Source: Caldilineaceae bacterium SB0662_bin_25 (GTDB taxonomy: Bacteria; Chloroflexota; Anaerolineae; Caldilineales; Caldilineaceae). Taken from it: DNA of 40,668 nt. Location of the stretch: assembly GCA_009840225.1 (NCBI GenBank), contig VXOE01000043.1, positions 1 to 40,668 of the forward strand, written 5' to 3'. Position 1 is the first letter of the stretch. Each line of letters begins with the position of its first letter. Under the pieces are notes generated by a model. That model did not search any database and was not told where the DNA came from. It was given only the letters and a program-made list of their open reading frames with translations. This document shows positions 1-7,937 of this stretch, in pieces. The position numbers and the translations under genes were made by a program.

Positions 1-247
1 CGACCTGGTGTCGACATTGGTGACATGTGCCTATTCGAAAGGGTTTCGCCAAACCCCGTCGCGCCAGTCCCATCAAATCCCCGTAGGTGCCGGCCCTGTG
101 CCTGCCTTCGCATCCCCTCCAACTGACGGAACCTACGATTATGTCCGGCCTGCCGCTTCCCCTGCGTCTTTCCAAAAACCGCCAGACTATTCCCACCCCA
201 AATTTGGGCTACACCCCAATCCAACATGTGCGCCGGTCTTGGTAGTT

Positions 248-799
248 CTACGCCTCTCGCGTGCTGACCACCACGGTTCCTGCTACCCGGTCGTGGATGC
301 TCTGTCCCTTCGGAGACAGCGCCGCAGTCACCAAGTAAGCCAAGATTAGGATTCCTACAACTGCGTATTGTAGTGGAAGTTGATTCGGGATTCCTTCGGG
401 CGAGTTGGCCCAAACCATAAAGAAATGATTCACTTCAAATGGGATCAGCATGAACACCGTGCGTACCAGCGCCCGCCTGAAGCCAACCGGACCACCCGGT
501 AAGGGCTCCAAACGCAACCCCAGCCAGCGCATCATAAGCGTCGCCCTCGCCGACGATGCCAGCGTTCCAGTGTAATAGACGATTAGTGGCAAGTCGACCG
601 TTCCGAGCAACCACAAGTGATAGACGCCTTTAGACAGACCGGCCCCGCTCAGCACACTTTGCACCAGCGGATTCAGTCTCAGCACGATGAGCAAGCCCTG
701 CAGTACCAGTAAGCCGGCAAATAACAGAAAGACCTCTGCGCAGTAGCTGAATACTCTTCTCGGAATTGACGCGTATCGGCGATTGGGGACGGTCGCCAC
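248..799 (-). CDS. RDD-family integral membrane protein
   Basis: Protein of 183 residues with about four hydrophobic segments (roughly residues 17-40, 60-82, 112-130 and 145-162). Two features match the RDD family: a first Arg before the first helix (R15), and the C-terminal GQSIHDRVAGT signature with D170. RDD proteins are small membrane proteins of mostly unknown, possibly transport-related function. I chose the GTG start at 799 because AAGGAG (807-812) lies seven bases upstream. The frame stays open for 35 more codons (to an ATG at 904), but that extension looks unlike the family and has no ribosome site. The gene is divergent from the enolase-superfamily gene and nothing else links it to neighbours. 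The family call is good; the function is unknown. Confidence 0.78.
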   Translation of the reverse strand: MATVPNRRYASIPRRVFSYCAEVFLLFAGLLVLQGLLIVLRLNPLVQSVLSGAGLSKGVYHLWLLGTVDLPLIVYYTGTLASSARATLMMRWLGLRLEPLPGGPVGFRRALVRTVFMLIPFEVNHFFMVWANSPEGIPNQLPLQYAVVGILILAYLVTAALSPKGQSIHDRVAGTVVVSTREA

Positions 800-810
800 G
801 GGGGCACTCC

Positions 811-839
811 TTGTCTGCAAATGCGGAAACCCGTATAGT
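811..839 (+). promoter_or_regulatory. Putative sigma70 promoter of the enolase-superfamily gene
   Basis: TTGTCT (811-816) and TATAGT (834-839) are separated by exactly 17 bases, giving 4/6 and 5/6 matches to the vegetative consensus. The predicted start near 846 leaves a leader of about 97 bases before the ATG at 943. The -35 overlaps the ribosome site of the divergent RDD gene, so the two transcripts probably overlap at their 5' ends. Confidence 0.5.
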
Positions 840-942
840 CTTGGGCAAAGGCCGATCTGAACGTGAGGCCGCCCTAATATGACGGAATCTTTTTCCATCG
901 GCAAATCGGTGCGGCTGTGTCAAACAACCAGTGGAGACAACA

Positions 943-2100
943 ATGCGCATTTCCTCGATAAAAGCCTTCGCCATCAAAATACCCCCTGCCAAAGACAGTT
1001 CTACGGCGGCCAGCGACCAGGTCGAGGCCTACGGCGACTATACGATCGCCGCCGATGCCTGGACTTCGATCTACTCGCGCAACCATGAGACCTGCCTGGT
1101 GCGACTGGAGACTGATGACGGTCTTGTTGGCTGGGGGGAGGGGCAAGCACCGGTCGCGCCTCGCGCCACCGCTGCCATTGTGGAGGAACTGTGCGCGCCC
1201 CTTTTGCTTGACAGGGATCCCTTTGACGTGGAGTTTCTCTGGTATCGTCTCTACAGCGCCATGCGCGAGCGGGGCCACATCACCGGATTCTATGTTGATG
1301 CTCTGGCGGCCGTCGATCTGGCCCTCTACGACCTCTTGGGAAAAGCACTGGAAAAACCGGCCTACAAGCTTCTCGGCGGGAGTTTTCGTCGCGACGTGCA
1401 GGTCTACGCCGGCATGGGCGGCACAGAGCCGGACGCAGCCGTAGCCAGCGCCAACACACTGCTCGCCGCCGGCTACCGCGCCCTCAAGCTGCACCTGCGC
1501 ATGCCCAATCCGCAGATTCTTGCAGTCGTAGGAGCCGTGCGTCAAGCGGTTGGGCCTGAAGTCGAGCTGCTGGTAGATGTGCATGGCACCCGCGAAGTGT
1601 CGGGTGCAATTGAACTGGGGAAGGGGTTGGAGGCGCTGGGTGTGCGCTGGCTCGAAGCACCCTGCCAGCCCGAGGACATCCGCGGTCAGGCCGAAATCGC
1701 CCGCGCCCTCTCCATGCAAGTGGCCACCGGCGAGTGGCTGCGCACCATCTGGGAATGGCGCGACTGGATCGCGCTGCGCGGCTTCGACGTCGCCATGCCC
1801 GACGTCGCCCGCACCGGCCTCACCGAAGGCAAGCGCATCTCCGCACTCTGCGACAGCTTCAACCTGCCCATCGCCCCTCACGTGGGCGGTGGCGGCATCC
1901 TGTCCGTGGCCGCCACGATTCACTATTCGCTCGCAATTCCCAACTTCCAGATCATGGAGCACGGCCACGAGTCTCTCGCCTGGAAAGGCACCATCGCTAG
2001 CTCATACCCGGTCCCGCAGGAGGGCCGCTTCGCCGCGCCCCAGGAACCGGGTCTGGGCGTTGAGATAGACGAGGCAGCGGTGGCGCATTTCGCTGTCTAG
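943..2100 (+). CDS. Enolase-superfamily (mandelate racemase/muconate lactonizing type) acid-sugar dehydratase
   Basis: Protein of 385 residues with an N-terminal capping domain and a (beta/alpha)8 barrel. Visible active-site residues are Lys182 on the second barrel strand; D212, E238 and E264 as Mg2+ ligands; D287 and H313 as a base dyad; and E339. The usual K-x-K is K-L-H here, and the first metal ligand reads D212-V-H214, the D-x-H pattern known in galactonate- and mannonate-type dehydratases. I infer dehydration of a sugar acid to a 2-keto-3-deoxy acid; the substrate cannot be read from sequence. An in-frame GTG lies at 931, but GGAG at 933-936 is well placed for the ATG at 943. The downstream plus-strand oxidoreductases fit a sugar-acid pathway. 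Confidence 0.88.
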   Translation: MRISSIKAFAIKIPPAKDSSTAASDQVEAYGDYTIAADAWTSIYSRNHETCLVRLETDDGLVGWGEGQAPVAPRATAAIVEELCAPLLLDRDPFDVEFLWYRLYSAMRERGHITGFYVDALAAVDLALYDLLGKALEKPAYKLLGGSFRRDVQVYAGMGGTEPDAAVASANTLLAAGYRALKLHLRMPNPQILAVVGAVRQAVGPEVELLVDVHGTREVSGAIELGKGLEALGVRWLEAPCQPEDIRGQAEIARALSMQVATGEWLRTIWEWRDWIALRGFDVAMPDVARTGLTEGKRISALCDSFNLPIAPHVGGGGILSVAATIHYSLAIPNFQIMEHGHESLAWKGTIASSYPVPQEGRFAAPQEPGLGVEIDEAAVAHFAV

Positions 2101-2208
2101 GATATGGAGCAGCCATATTCGGGTCTTGCTGAGTGGTGTGCGAACGAAAGGCTGAGGAATTGTGCGCAGCAGCTCTTTGGGCGGGCTTGGAGAACGTGGA
2201 TGCCTCTA

Positions 2209-2601
2209 TTATGTCGAAATGATAGACAATCCTTGCATACGCTCAAAATGCCTCCGTATATTCGTTAGCAGCGTCAGCCCATGATAAAGGGCCGTGGAAC
2301 CTATCAGCGTGTCGAAATCTCCAATGATTCTTCCTGCCTCCCTTAGGCGACCTCGTTCACGTGCGAATATCTGGCAGATACTGTCGTCCAAGTACAAAAG
2401 GTTGACTCCATTCAGGAAGCTGAGAAGCGCCTTCTCGTTTTCCCGAGGCGCTGAAGAAAAAAACACTCCCTCGTACAACTCTGCGAGCGAAACGATACTC
2501 AAACCTATCCCTTGAGGAGCAAAAAAAGTAAGACGACTGACCACTGGTTCCCTTCCATGGAGATAGTCTATGACCCAGTCAGTGTCTACAAGGTAGCGCA
2601 T
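2209..2601 (-). CDS. vapC: VapC-like PIN-domain ribonuclease toxin
   Basis: Protein of 130 residues, the usual size for a VapC toxin. The PIN acidic residues are visible: D6 in the opening LVDTDWVIDYL, E41 in SLAELYEG, and D95/D97 in GDFDTLIGSTAL. The family's C-terminal TN-x-RHF motif is at 113-119. VapC toxins cleave RNA (tRNA or rRNA) in a Mg2+-dependent way and are blocked by a partner antitoxin. The start codon lies three bases after the stop of the upstream antitoxin gene, the standard antitoxin-first layout. The RNA target cannot be predicted from sequence. Confidence 0.9.
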   Translation of the reverse strand: MRYLVDTDWVIDYLHGREPVVSRLTFFAPQGIGLSIVSLAELYEGVFFSSAPRENEKALLSFLNGVNLLYLDDSICQIFARERGRLREAGRIIGDFDTLIGSTALYHGLTLLTNIRRHFERMQGLSIIST

Positions 2602-2604
2602 GCG

Positions 2605-2844
2605 TTACAGTTCCGGCTGGGGTCGAGAGTTTCTACGTCGACTAGAGTAAATGCTCTCCTTTAACGCATCCGGATCATGCGTTCCTTCCCACGCGCCCGC
2701 AGAAGCTCTAAGTTCTGCAAAGGAGCGCTCTCCCGAATGCCCTGCGATAGATAGAATGACGTTTTCGCCCTCTTTGAGATCAAGACTCTCTTGCGGGATG
2801 AGGACACCACCTGTGAATGTAGCTTTCACATTCTTTGTTGTCAT
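2605..2844 (-). CDS. AF2212-like (DUF104-type) antitoxin
   Basis: Protein of 79 residues. The N-terminal beta-rich segment (VKATFTGGVLIPQESLDLKEG) matches DUF104/AF2212-type antitoxins, which pair with PIN toxins. A polar tail with several Arg residues, likely to wrap the toxin, follows. The frame is open from 2871, but the ATG at 2844 is preceded by GGGAGGAA at a suitable distance, so I start there. The expected role is neutralising the downstream PIN ribonuclease and perhaps repressing the operon. The family call rests on the motif at residues 5-25. Confidence 0.8.
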   Translation of the reverse strand: MTTKNVKATFTGGVLIPQESLDLKEGENVILSIAGHSGERSFAELRASAGAWEGTHDPDALKESIYSSRRRNSRPQPEL

Positions 2845-2915
2845 ACTATCTTCCTCCCCATCCTGACCCATAAGGAAACGCTAGTTCTCAAATAACCGCT
2901 GAGATGCGTGTATTC

Positions 2916-2924
2916 ATTGTAGCA
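2916..2924 (-). promoter_or_regulatory. Putative extended -10 promoter of the toxin-antitoxin operon
   Basis: On the minus strand TG-C-TACAAT (hexamer 2916-2921, TG at 2923-2924) forms an extended -10 about 65 bases upstream of the antitoxin ATG. No good -35 is visible, which is tolerated for extended -10 promoters. No clear palindrome for autoregulation is seen around it. Confidence 0.4.
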
Positions 2925-3063
2925 CTTCTCGCATATGCTCCTAACTGGAGGCAAGGCATTTGCACCAGAGCGGAACGCAATGTCAATCCGCGTACACCGG
3001 GGTAATTGTCGTCCGGCTCTGAGGAATCCCCTCGAAGGATCGCATTCAGTAAGGACTCCGCCC

Positions 3064-3543
3064 TCACACGCCGACCGCTGCGCGAATATCTTCCAAATGT
3101 CCCACCTCATGGACATGAATCGTCTCGTAATACTGGTCAACCGTGATCTCGCCTCGAGAAGGGTGCCGTCCGGTCAGCTCCCAATCGCTGTCTTCAAGTG
3201 AATCAATCACCTCCAGAGTCTTGGCACGGGTAGCCGCCGCATTGGCCATCAGTTCTTCCATCGCAATGTCCCCTGTTCGCCGGGTAAGGCCGGCGTTCCA
3301 GCGCTCAAGGTCGAAATCATCCGGGATCGTGGCCTCCCCTTTGCGAATCTTGTGAACGTGGATGCTCATGCCCCGTTCGCTCTCGACCAAATGCGCGAGG
3401 ACCGTAGCCACCGTCCAACTGGCCCCCTCGGAATACACGATCGCATTCCACTGCTCCGGCGTGAGGCCGTCGAGTAGCGACAGTAACGCCTCGCGGGACT
3501 CGCCTAGTTTCTCTTTCCAATGCGCTCTTCTCTGTGAGGACAT
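3064..3543 (-). CDS. DinB-like (ClbS/DfsB or DUF664-type) four-helix protein
   Basis: Protein of 159 residues, mostly helical. It has the DinB-superfamily metal-ligand pattern: H51 in VLAHLVESE, plus H145 and H149 in the C-terminal HVHEVGHLEDI. Family members are small metal-binding four-helix bundles. Some act as thiol-dependent transferases or isomerases (mycothiol or bacillithiol), but most are uncharacterised. A GGAGAGAG ribosome site lies just upstream of the ATG at 3543. The gene is divergent from the cupin gene at 3721 and faces the same way as the toxin-antitoxin pair, about 220 bases away. Specific function unknown. Confidence 0.75.
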   Translation of the reverse strand: MSSQRRAHWKEKLGESREALLSLLDGLTPEQWNAIVYSEGASWTVATVLAHLVESERGMSIHVHKIRKGEATIPDDFDLERWNAGLTRRTGDIAMEELMANAAATRAKTLEVIDSLEDSDWELTGRHPSRGEITVDQYYETIHVHEVGHLEDIRAAVGV

Positions 3544-3581
3544 ATTTCTCTCTCCATATCCATGGCTGGGTCTGCCTTTCG

Positions 3582-3609
3582 TTGCGGCACGCCGCCCCTA
3601 TGGTATACT
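3582..3609 (+). promoter_or_regulatory. Putative promoter of the cupin/dehydrogenase genes
   Basis: TTGCGG (3582-3587) and TATACT (3604-3609) are 16 bases apart. The -10 is extended by TG at 3601-3602 (TG-G-TATACT). The predicted transcript would have a leader of about 105 bases before the cupin ATG. The divergent DinB-like gene begins at 3543, so this is the only intergenic space available. Confidence 0.45.
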
Positions 3610-3720
3610 TGCAAAGCAAAATTCACGGTGACTGCCAGCTTTTCAAACACGTTCAACCTCATCTGATGGACTCGTCCTTCCGCGACCATCCTAAAGGCCC
3701 ATCTCACAGGAGTATTGACA

Positions 3721-4119
3721 ATGAATGGTAAGTTTATCACTGCCTTCACTATGGAGCGAGATCAGATGGACTGGGGCGTGATGGGTTGGGCCAGCCGCCC
3801 CGCCACGACCGCGGCCCGTGATCTGGTTGTCATAGAAGTAACGCTGGAAACCGGACAGGGACATGCCTTTCATAAACACCCGGACCAGGAGGAAGTAATC
3901 TACGTCATCGACGGCACAATTGAGCAGTGGATAGAGCAAGACAAGCAGCTGCTTTCCACCGGCGACTCCGCATTCATCGGCGCCGATGTCGTCCACGCTT
4001 CCTTCAACGATTCGGGCAGCCCTGCCAAACTGCTGGCCATTCTCGGCCCCTGTATCGGTGACGAAGGCTACGCTCTCGTCGACGTATTCGAAGAAGAGCC
4101 ATGGAGTTCGCTGCGCTAA
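3721..4119 (+). CDS. Single-domain cupin protein
   Basis: Protein of 132 residues with both cupin motifs. Motif 1 contains H51-x-H53 and E57/E58 before G65; motif 2 is GDSAFIGADVVHASFN with H92. These residues would hold one metal ion in a small beta barrel. AGGAG at 3708-3712 stands eight bases before the ATG at 3721; the in-frame TTG at 3715 is too close to that site. The gene lies 52 bases upstream of a Gfo/Idh/MocA dehydrogenase. Small cupins beside sugar dehydrogenases are often sugar-binding or isomerase-like, but I cannot assign a substrate. Confidence 0.85.
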   Translation: MNGKFITAFTMERDQMDWGVMGWASRPATTAARDLVVIEVTLETGQGHAFHKHPDQEEVIYVIDGTIEQWIEQDKQLLSTGDSAFIGADVVHASFNDSGSPAKLLAILGPCIGDEGYALVDVFEEEPWSSLR

Positions 4120-4171
4120 AGCCCTGGAATCGAGACAATAGCAAGAAGACCACGCAGACAGGATTCTCCCA

Positions 4172-5263
4172 ATGACCAACAAGTACCGCATGATCCAGGT
4201 CGGCACCGGCGGACAGGGCAACGGCTGGTGTTCCCGCTTCCTGCCCCCCAATATCGCCGACGGCCGCATCGAGCCTGTGGCCGCCGTCGATGTCAACCCG
4301 GACGTCCTTATCAACGCCCAGCAGCATCTGGGACTACCGCCAGAGAAGTGCTACACCGACATTGAGCGCGCCTTCGACGAAAACCCGGCCGATTTTTGTA
4401 CCGTCGTCGTCCCACCGGCCTTTCACGAATCCGTCGTCGACGTCGCCCTCGCGCACGACATGCACATCATATCCGAAAAGCCGATCGCCGATACGCTCGA
4501 GGGCTCAGTTCGTATCGCCGCCAAAGTGAAGCGGGCAGGCAAGAAAATGGGCGTGACCATGAGCCACCGTTTCGACCAGGACAAGACCACGCTGCGCCGC
4601 GAGCTCCGTTCCGGTCGGGCTGGCACCATCGACTACATCATCTGCCGTTTCACTTGCGGGCTGCGTAATTTCGGTGACTGGGGGGCTCATTTTCGCCACA
4701 CCATGGAAGAGACCCTCATGATTGAAGGGTCGGTCCATCATCTCGACATTATCGCCGATCTCGCCGACTCCAAATGCGATACGATCTACGCCCAGACCTG
4801 GAACCCTACCTGGGGAGAATACAATACCGGTTCGCAGGGCCACGTTATGATGACTTTCGAGAACGGTACTCGCGCCTTCTACGAAGGAGCCAAGACCAAC
4901 GCCAGCGGTTTCAACGGCTGGTCGCAAGAGTACTTCCGTGCCGAATGTGAAAACGAGACCCTGATCATGGACTGCCGCCGGATCGAACGCTTTCCCTATC
5001 AACCGCGGCAGTACAGCCGTGAAGGCCAGGGCGAGGAAATCCAGTTGATGGAGCAGGAAAAGTGGAGGAACACCTGGCTAATTGCCCAGTTCCTGGACTG
5101 GCTGGACGGCGGTCCGCCTATGGAGACCAACATCGAGGCCAACCTGCAGTCGGTAGCCCTGATCTTTGCCGCCATCGAGAGTAGTCACTCCGGAAAGCCG
5201 GTTAAGGTGCAGGAGTTCCTGCGCAAAGCCCAGGAAGAGGAAGAGAGGGCCCACGCGGACTGA
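4172..5263 (+). CDS. Gfo/Idh/MocA-family NAD(P)-dependent oxidoreductase
   Basis: Protein of 363 residues. The Rossmann nucleotide-binding signature is near the N-terminus (G11-T-G13-G-Q-G16), the E102-K103-P104 motif contributes the family's conserved Lys, and the C-terminal alpha/beta domain carries HHLD (189-192), usually at the active site. Relatives oxidise cyclic polyols, sugars or inositols at the expense of NAD(P)+. The start ATG at 4172 follows AGGA with a nine-base spacer. It probably shares a transcript with the cupin upstream. Substrate unknown; a sugar-derived alcohol fits the neighbours. Confidence 0.88.
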   Translation: MTNKYRMIQVGTGGQGNGWCSRFLPPNIADGRIEPVAAVDVNPDVLINAQQHLGLPPEKCYTDIERAFDENPADFCTVVVPPAFHESVVDVALAHDMHIISEKPIADTLEGSVRIAAKVKRAGKKMGVTMSHRFDQDKTTLRRELRSGRAGTIDYIICRFTCGLRNFGDWGAHFRHTMEETLMIEGSVHHLDIIADLADSKCDTIYAQTWNPTWGEYNTGSQGHVMMTFENGTRAFYEGAKTNASGFNGWSQEYFRAECENETLIMDCRRIERFPYQPRQYSREGQGEEIQLMEQEKWRNTWLIAQFLDWLDGGPPMETNIEANLQSVALIFAAIESSHSGKPVKVQEFLRKAQEEEERAHAD

Positions 5264-5407
5264 ATTCTGGGCGCAAGTTGCCCTAAAACAGTGGAGGGGC
5301 GAGTTGACCCCTTCCTCTTCGCATTCGCACCACGTCTCTTTTGAGTTTTCATCCCTCTTCTTTTTGTTCAGAGTTGCCACCGGCAAGTTAGACTGCCCGG
5401 AAACTCG

Positions 5408-5413
5408 TATAAT
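5408..5413 (+). promoter_or_regulatory. TATAAT -10-like element upstream of the Tm-1-like gene
   Basis: A perfect TATAAT hexamer lies 85 bases upstream of the ATG at 5498, in a 234-base intergenic stretch. No convincing -35 is at the right distance, so an activator may be needed, or the match may be chance. Confidence 0.35.
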
Positions 5414-5497
5414 GCAAACTGAAGCAGGCAATTCGAAATACGATCCAGATTCCCCACCGCCAGAGGCCCAGTTTCCCAAGATTACAGGAGGAATGTC

Positions 5498-6718
5498 ATG
5501 TCCGGGACCGTTCTTCTCGTCGGCGCGCTGGACACCAAGGGCGCTGAGTACGCGTTTGTAAAGGAACTGATCGAGGCTGCCGGTCTGCAGACGCTCGTAG
5601 TTGACTTTGGCGTGATGGGCCAGCCGGCCTTCGAGCCCGAAGTCGCTCGCGCCGAAGTTGCCGCCGCAGCCGGCGGCGATCTGGCGTACCTGGCCTCAGG
5701 CACGCATAAGGATGAAGCGATGCGGACCATGGCACAGGGTCTCGCCACCGTAGTCGAGCGCCTCTATGGCGAGGGCCGCTTCGACGGCATTCTCGGGATG
5801 GGCGGCAGCGGCGGCACATCGATCGCTACTGCAGCCATGCGCACGCTGCCGGTCGGCGTGCCCAAGGTGATGGTCTCTACCGTTGGCGGCGGCGATGTTA
5901 GCGCCTACGCCGGCAGCAAAGACATTACCTTCATGCCCTCCGTCGTCGACGTGGCCGGAATCAACCGCCTCAGCCGCGCCATCTACGCCAATGCGGCCGG
6001 CGCCATCGCCGGCATGGTGAAAACCGAATCCGAGGCCACTGCTGACGAACGTCCGCTCATCGCAGCCTCCATGTTCGGAAACACGACCGCTGCCGTCGAC
6101 CACGCCCGCGGCCTGCTGGAGGCCGAGGGCTATGAAGTACTCGTCTTCCACGCCACTGGCAGCGGCGGGCGCACGATGGAAGACCTGATTCGCGACGGCT
6201 ACATCGCCGGCTGTCTCGACATGACCACCACCGAACTGGCCGACGAAATCTGCGACGGTGTCTTCAGCGCCGGGCCGGACCGTGTCCAGGCCGCACCCAG
6301 GCAGGGCGTCCCCACCGTCATCGTCCCCGGCTGCGTTGACATGGCCAACTTCGGCGGCATCGAGACCGTGCCCGATCACTACCGCGAGCGAACCCTCTAC
6401 GAGTGGAACCCGGAGGTAACTCTCCTGCGTACCAATGAGGAGGAGAACCGGCAAATGGGGGCAATGCTTGCTGCGGCTGCCAACGCCGGCCAGGCCGGCA
6501 AGGTATCCGTGCTGATCCCCCTCGGTGGCGTCTCCATGTTGGACAGCGAAGGCGACCGCTTCTGGGACCCAAGCGCCGATCAGGCTTGCTACGATGCCCT
6601 CAAAAGCGATCTGCGCGCCGACATCCCCCTGATCGAGATGGACGCCAATATCAACGATCCTGAGGTTGCCGAGAAAGCAGTTTCTCTGCTTCTGGAGATG
6701 CTGCAGGAGGAATCCTAG
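5498..6718 (+). CDS. Tm-1-like ATP-binding domain protein (UPF0261)
   Basis: Protein of 406 residues, the usual length for UPF0261. It opens with the family signature GALDTKGAEY (9-18). A glycine-rich loop GMGGSGGTS at 99-107 and the segment GGGDVSAYAGSKDI in the middle of the N-terminal half are the recognisable nucleotide-binding region. Relatives include the N-terminal domain of tomato Tm-1, which binds viral replication protein; the bacterial role is not established. AGGAGGA (5486-5492) sits five bases before the ATG at 5498. It stands 66 bases before a TIM-barrel gene matching the other half of Tm-1, so the two products probably act together. Confidence 0.9.
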   Translation: MSGTVLLVGALDTKGAEYAFVKELIEAAGLQTLVVDFGVMGQPAFEPEVARAEVAAAAGGDLAYLASGTHKDEAMRTMAQGLATVVERLYGEGRFDGILGMGGSGGTSIATAAMRTLPVGVPKVMVSTVGGGDVSAYAGSKDITFMPSVVDVAGINRLSRAIYANAAGAIAGMVKTESEATADERPLIAASMFGNTTAAVDHARGLLEAEGYEVLVFHATGSGGRTMEDLIRDGYIAGCLDMTTTELADEICDGVFSAGPDRVQAAPRQGVPTVIVPGCVDMANFGGIETVPDHYRERTLYEWNPEVTLLRTNEEENRQMGAMLAAAANAGQAGKVSVLIPLGGVSMLDSEGDRFWDPSADQACYDALKSDLRADIPLIEMDANINDPEVAEKAVSLLLEMLQEES

Positions 6719-6784
6719 CCCGTCCCTCTTCGCCGCGGTGTACCCTCCAAATACGCGCTACGAACTGTCCAAGGAGCCATCCAT

Positions 6785-7615
6785 ATGTCGATCCCAAGAC
6801 AGGAGATTATCGCCCGCCTCAGGGCCCAGCAGGCCGCCGGAAGACCCATCGTTGGCTGCGGCGCCGGCACCGGCATCTCGGCCAAGTTCGCCGAAGCCGG
6901 CGGCGCCGACCTTATCATCATCTACAACTCCGGCCGCTTCCGTATGGCCGGCCGCGGCTCGCTCTCCGGAATGATGCCCTACGGCGACGCCAACGGTATC
7001 GTCGTCGAAATGGCGGCCGAAGTGCTCCCGGTCGTGCAAGACACCGCTGTCCTGGCCGGCGTCTGCGGCACCGACCCCTTTCGCCTCAAACACGTCTTCC
7101 TCAAGCAGCTCAAAGAGATCGGCTTCAGCGGCATCCAGAACTTTCCCACCGTCGGTCTCCTCGACGGCACCTTCCGCGAGAATCTGGAAGGCACCGGCAT
7201 GGGCTATGACAAAGAGGTCGAGGCCATCGCCATCGCCCATCAGCTCGACATGTTCACAGCCCCCTACGTCTTCACACCGGAGGAGGCCACCGCCATGGCC
7301 GAAGCCGGCGCCGACCTGCTCGTCGCCCACGTCGGCCTCACCACCGCAGGCACCATCGGCGCCGCCGTTGCCTACACGTTGGAGGAAGCAGTCGACAAAG
7401 TGCAGGAAATGGCCGCCGCTGGCCGCGCGGTCAATCCCGATCAAATCGTCATCTGCCACGGCGGCCCCTTCGACGAGCCCGAAAACGTCGGCACCGCCCT
7501 CCAGATGATGCCCGGCATCGCCGGCTTCTTCGGCGCCTCCAGCATCGAGCGCCTACCCACCGAACGCGCCATCCGCGGGCAGGTCGAGGCGTTCAAGGGC
7601 ATGGCGCTGGGTTAG
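6785..7615 (+). CDS. Phosphoenolpyruvate-hydrolase-like TIM-barrel protein
   Basis: Protein of 276 residues that matches the TIM-barrel signal-transduction/PEP-hydrolase family. Recognisable segments are PIVGCGAGTGISAKFAEAGG near the N-terminus, YNSGRFRMAGRGS, and the central VLAGVCGTDPF. Relatives have a phosphoenolpyruvate-mutase/isocitrate-lyase-like fold and are suggested to act on C-C or P-O bonds of small keto acids. The ATG follows AAGGAG with an eight-base spacer. The gene is in an apparent operon with the Tm-1-like gene. In plants the two domains are fused in Tm-1. Biochemical function in bacteria is not settled. Confidence 0.88.
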   Translation: MSIPRQEIIARLRAQQAAGRPIVGCGAGTGISAKFAEAGGADLIIIYNSGRFRMAGRGSLSGMMPYGDANGIVVEMAAEVLPVVQDTAVLAGVCGTDPFRLKHVFLKQLKEIGFSGIQNFPTVGLLDGTFRENLEGTGMGYDKEVEAIAIAHQLDMFTAPYVFTPEEATAMAEAGADLLVAHVGLTTAGTIGAAVAYTLEEAVDKVQEMAAAGRAVNPDQIVICHGGPFDEPENVGTALQMMPGIAGFFGASSIERLPTERAIRGQVEAFKGMALG

Positions 7616-7937
7616 AGGGCAGGTGAAGAACATCGCAGACAACAAATTGAACTGCATTTGGTGACCCGTCCACCGCGCCAAACAGATTGGCTCAATTCGA
7701 CGGTCTCGACTGACGCGCCAATTTCCGCATTGAAGCAACAAAATGACTAGCAGAATTCGGCGTCTAAGGTGAAGGACGGGCTGGCGCCAACAGGACAACT
7801 CTTCGCCGTCACTACTGCCTCTGACTATGCCGTCGTACTTTCTTGCGCTGCCTAAAGAGCAGAATAGATTACATCCTCAAAGTCCAACATCACTAGGGCG
7901 ACCTATCGTCCGCACCAATCACTCAGGAGTGCCCTAC
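7616..7937 (+). other. Intergenic stretch without a convincing gene
   Basis: These 322 bases contain no reading frame with family features or a ribosome site other than that of the aldo/keto reductase (CAGGAG at 7924-7929). A weak promoter-like pair, TTGCGC then TAGATT 16 bases later, lies near 7845-7872. No terminator with a T-run is seen after the TIM-barrel gene. Confidence 0.4.

Noticed and set aside
1-247. Open frame on the plus strand at the left edge
   Set aside because: No ribosome site, no recognisable motif, Pro/Ser-rich, and it overlaps the RDD gene; nothing else is seen in this stretch.
874-1968. Open frame of 364 codons on the minus strand opposite the enolase-superfamily gene
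   Set aside because: Shadow frame; the plus-strand gene has full active-site motifs.
2101-2119. Small inverted repeat after the enolase-superfamily gene as a terminator
   Set aside because: The stem is only 6-7 bp, AT-rich and has no T-run.
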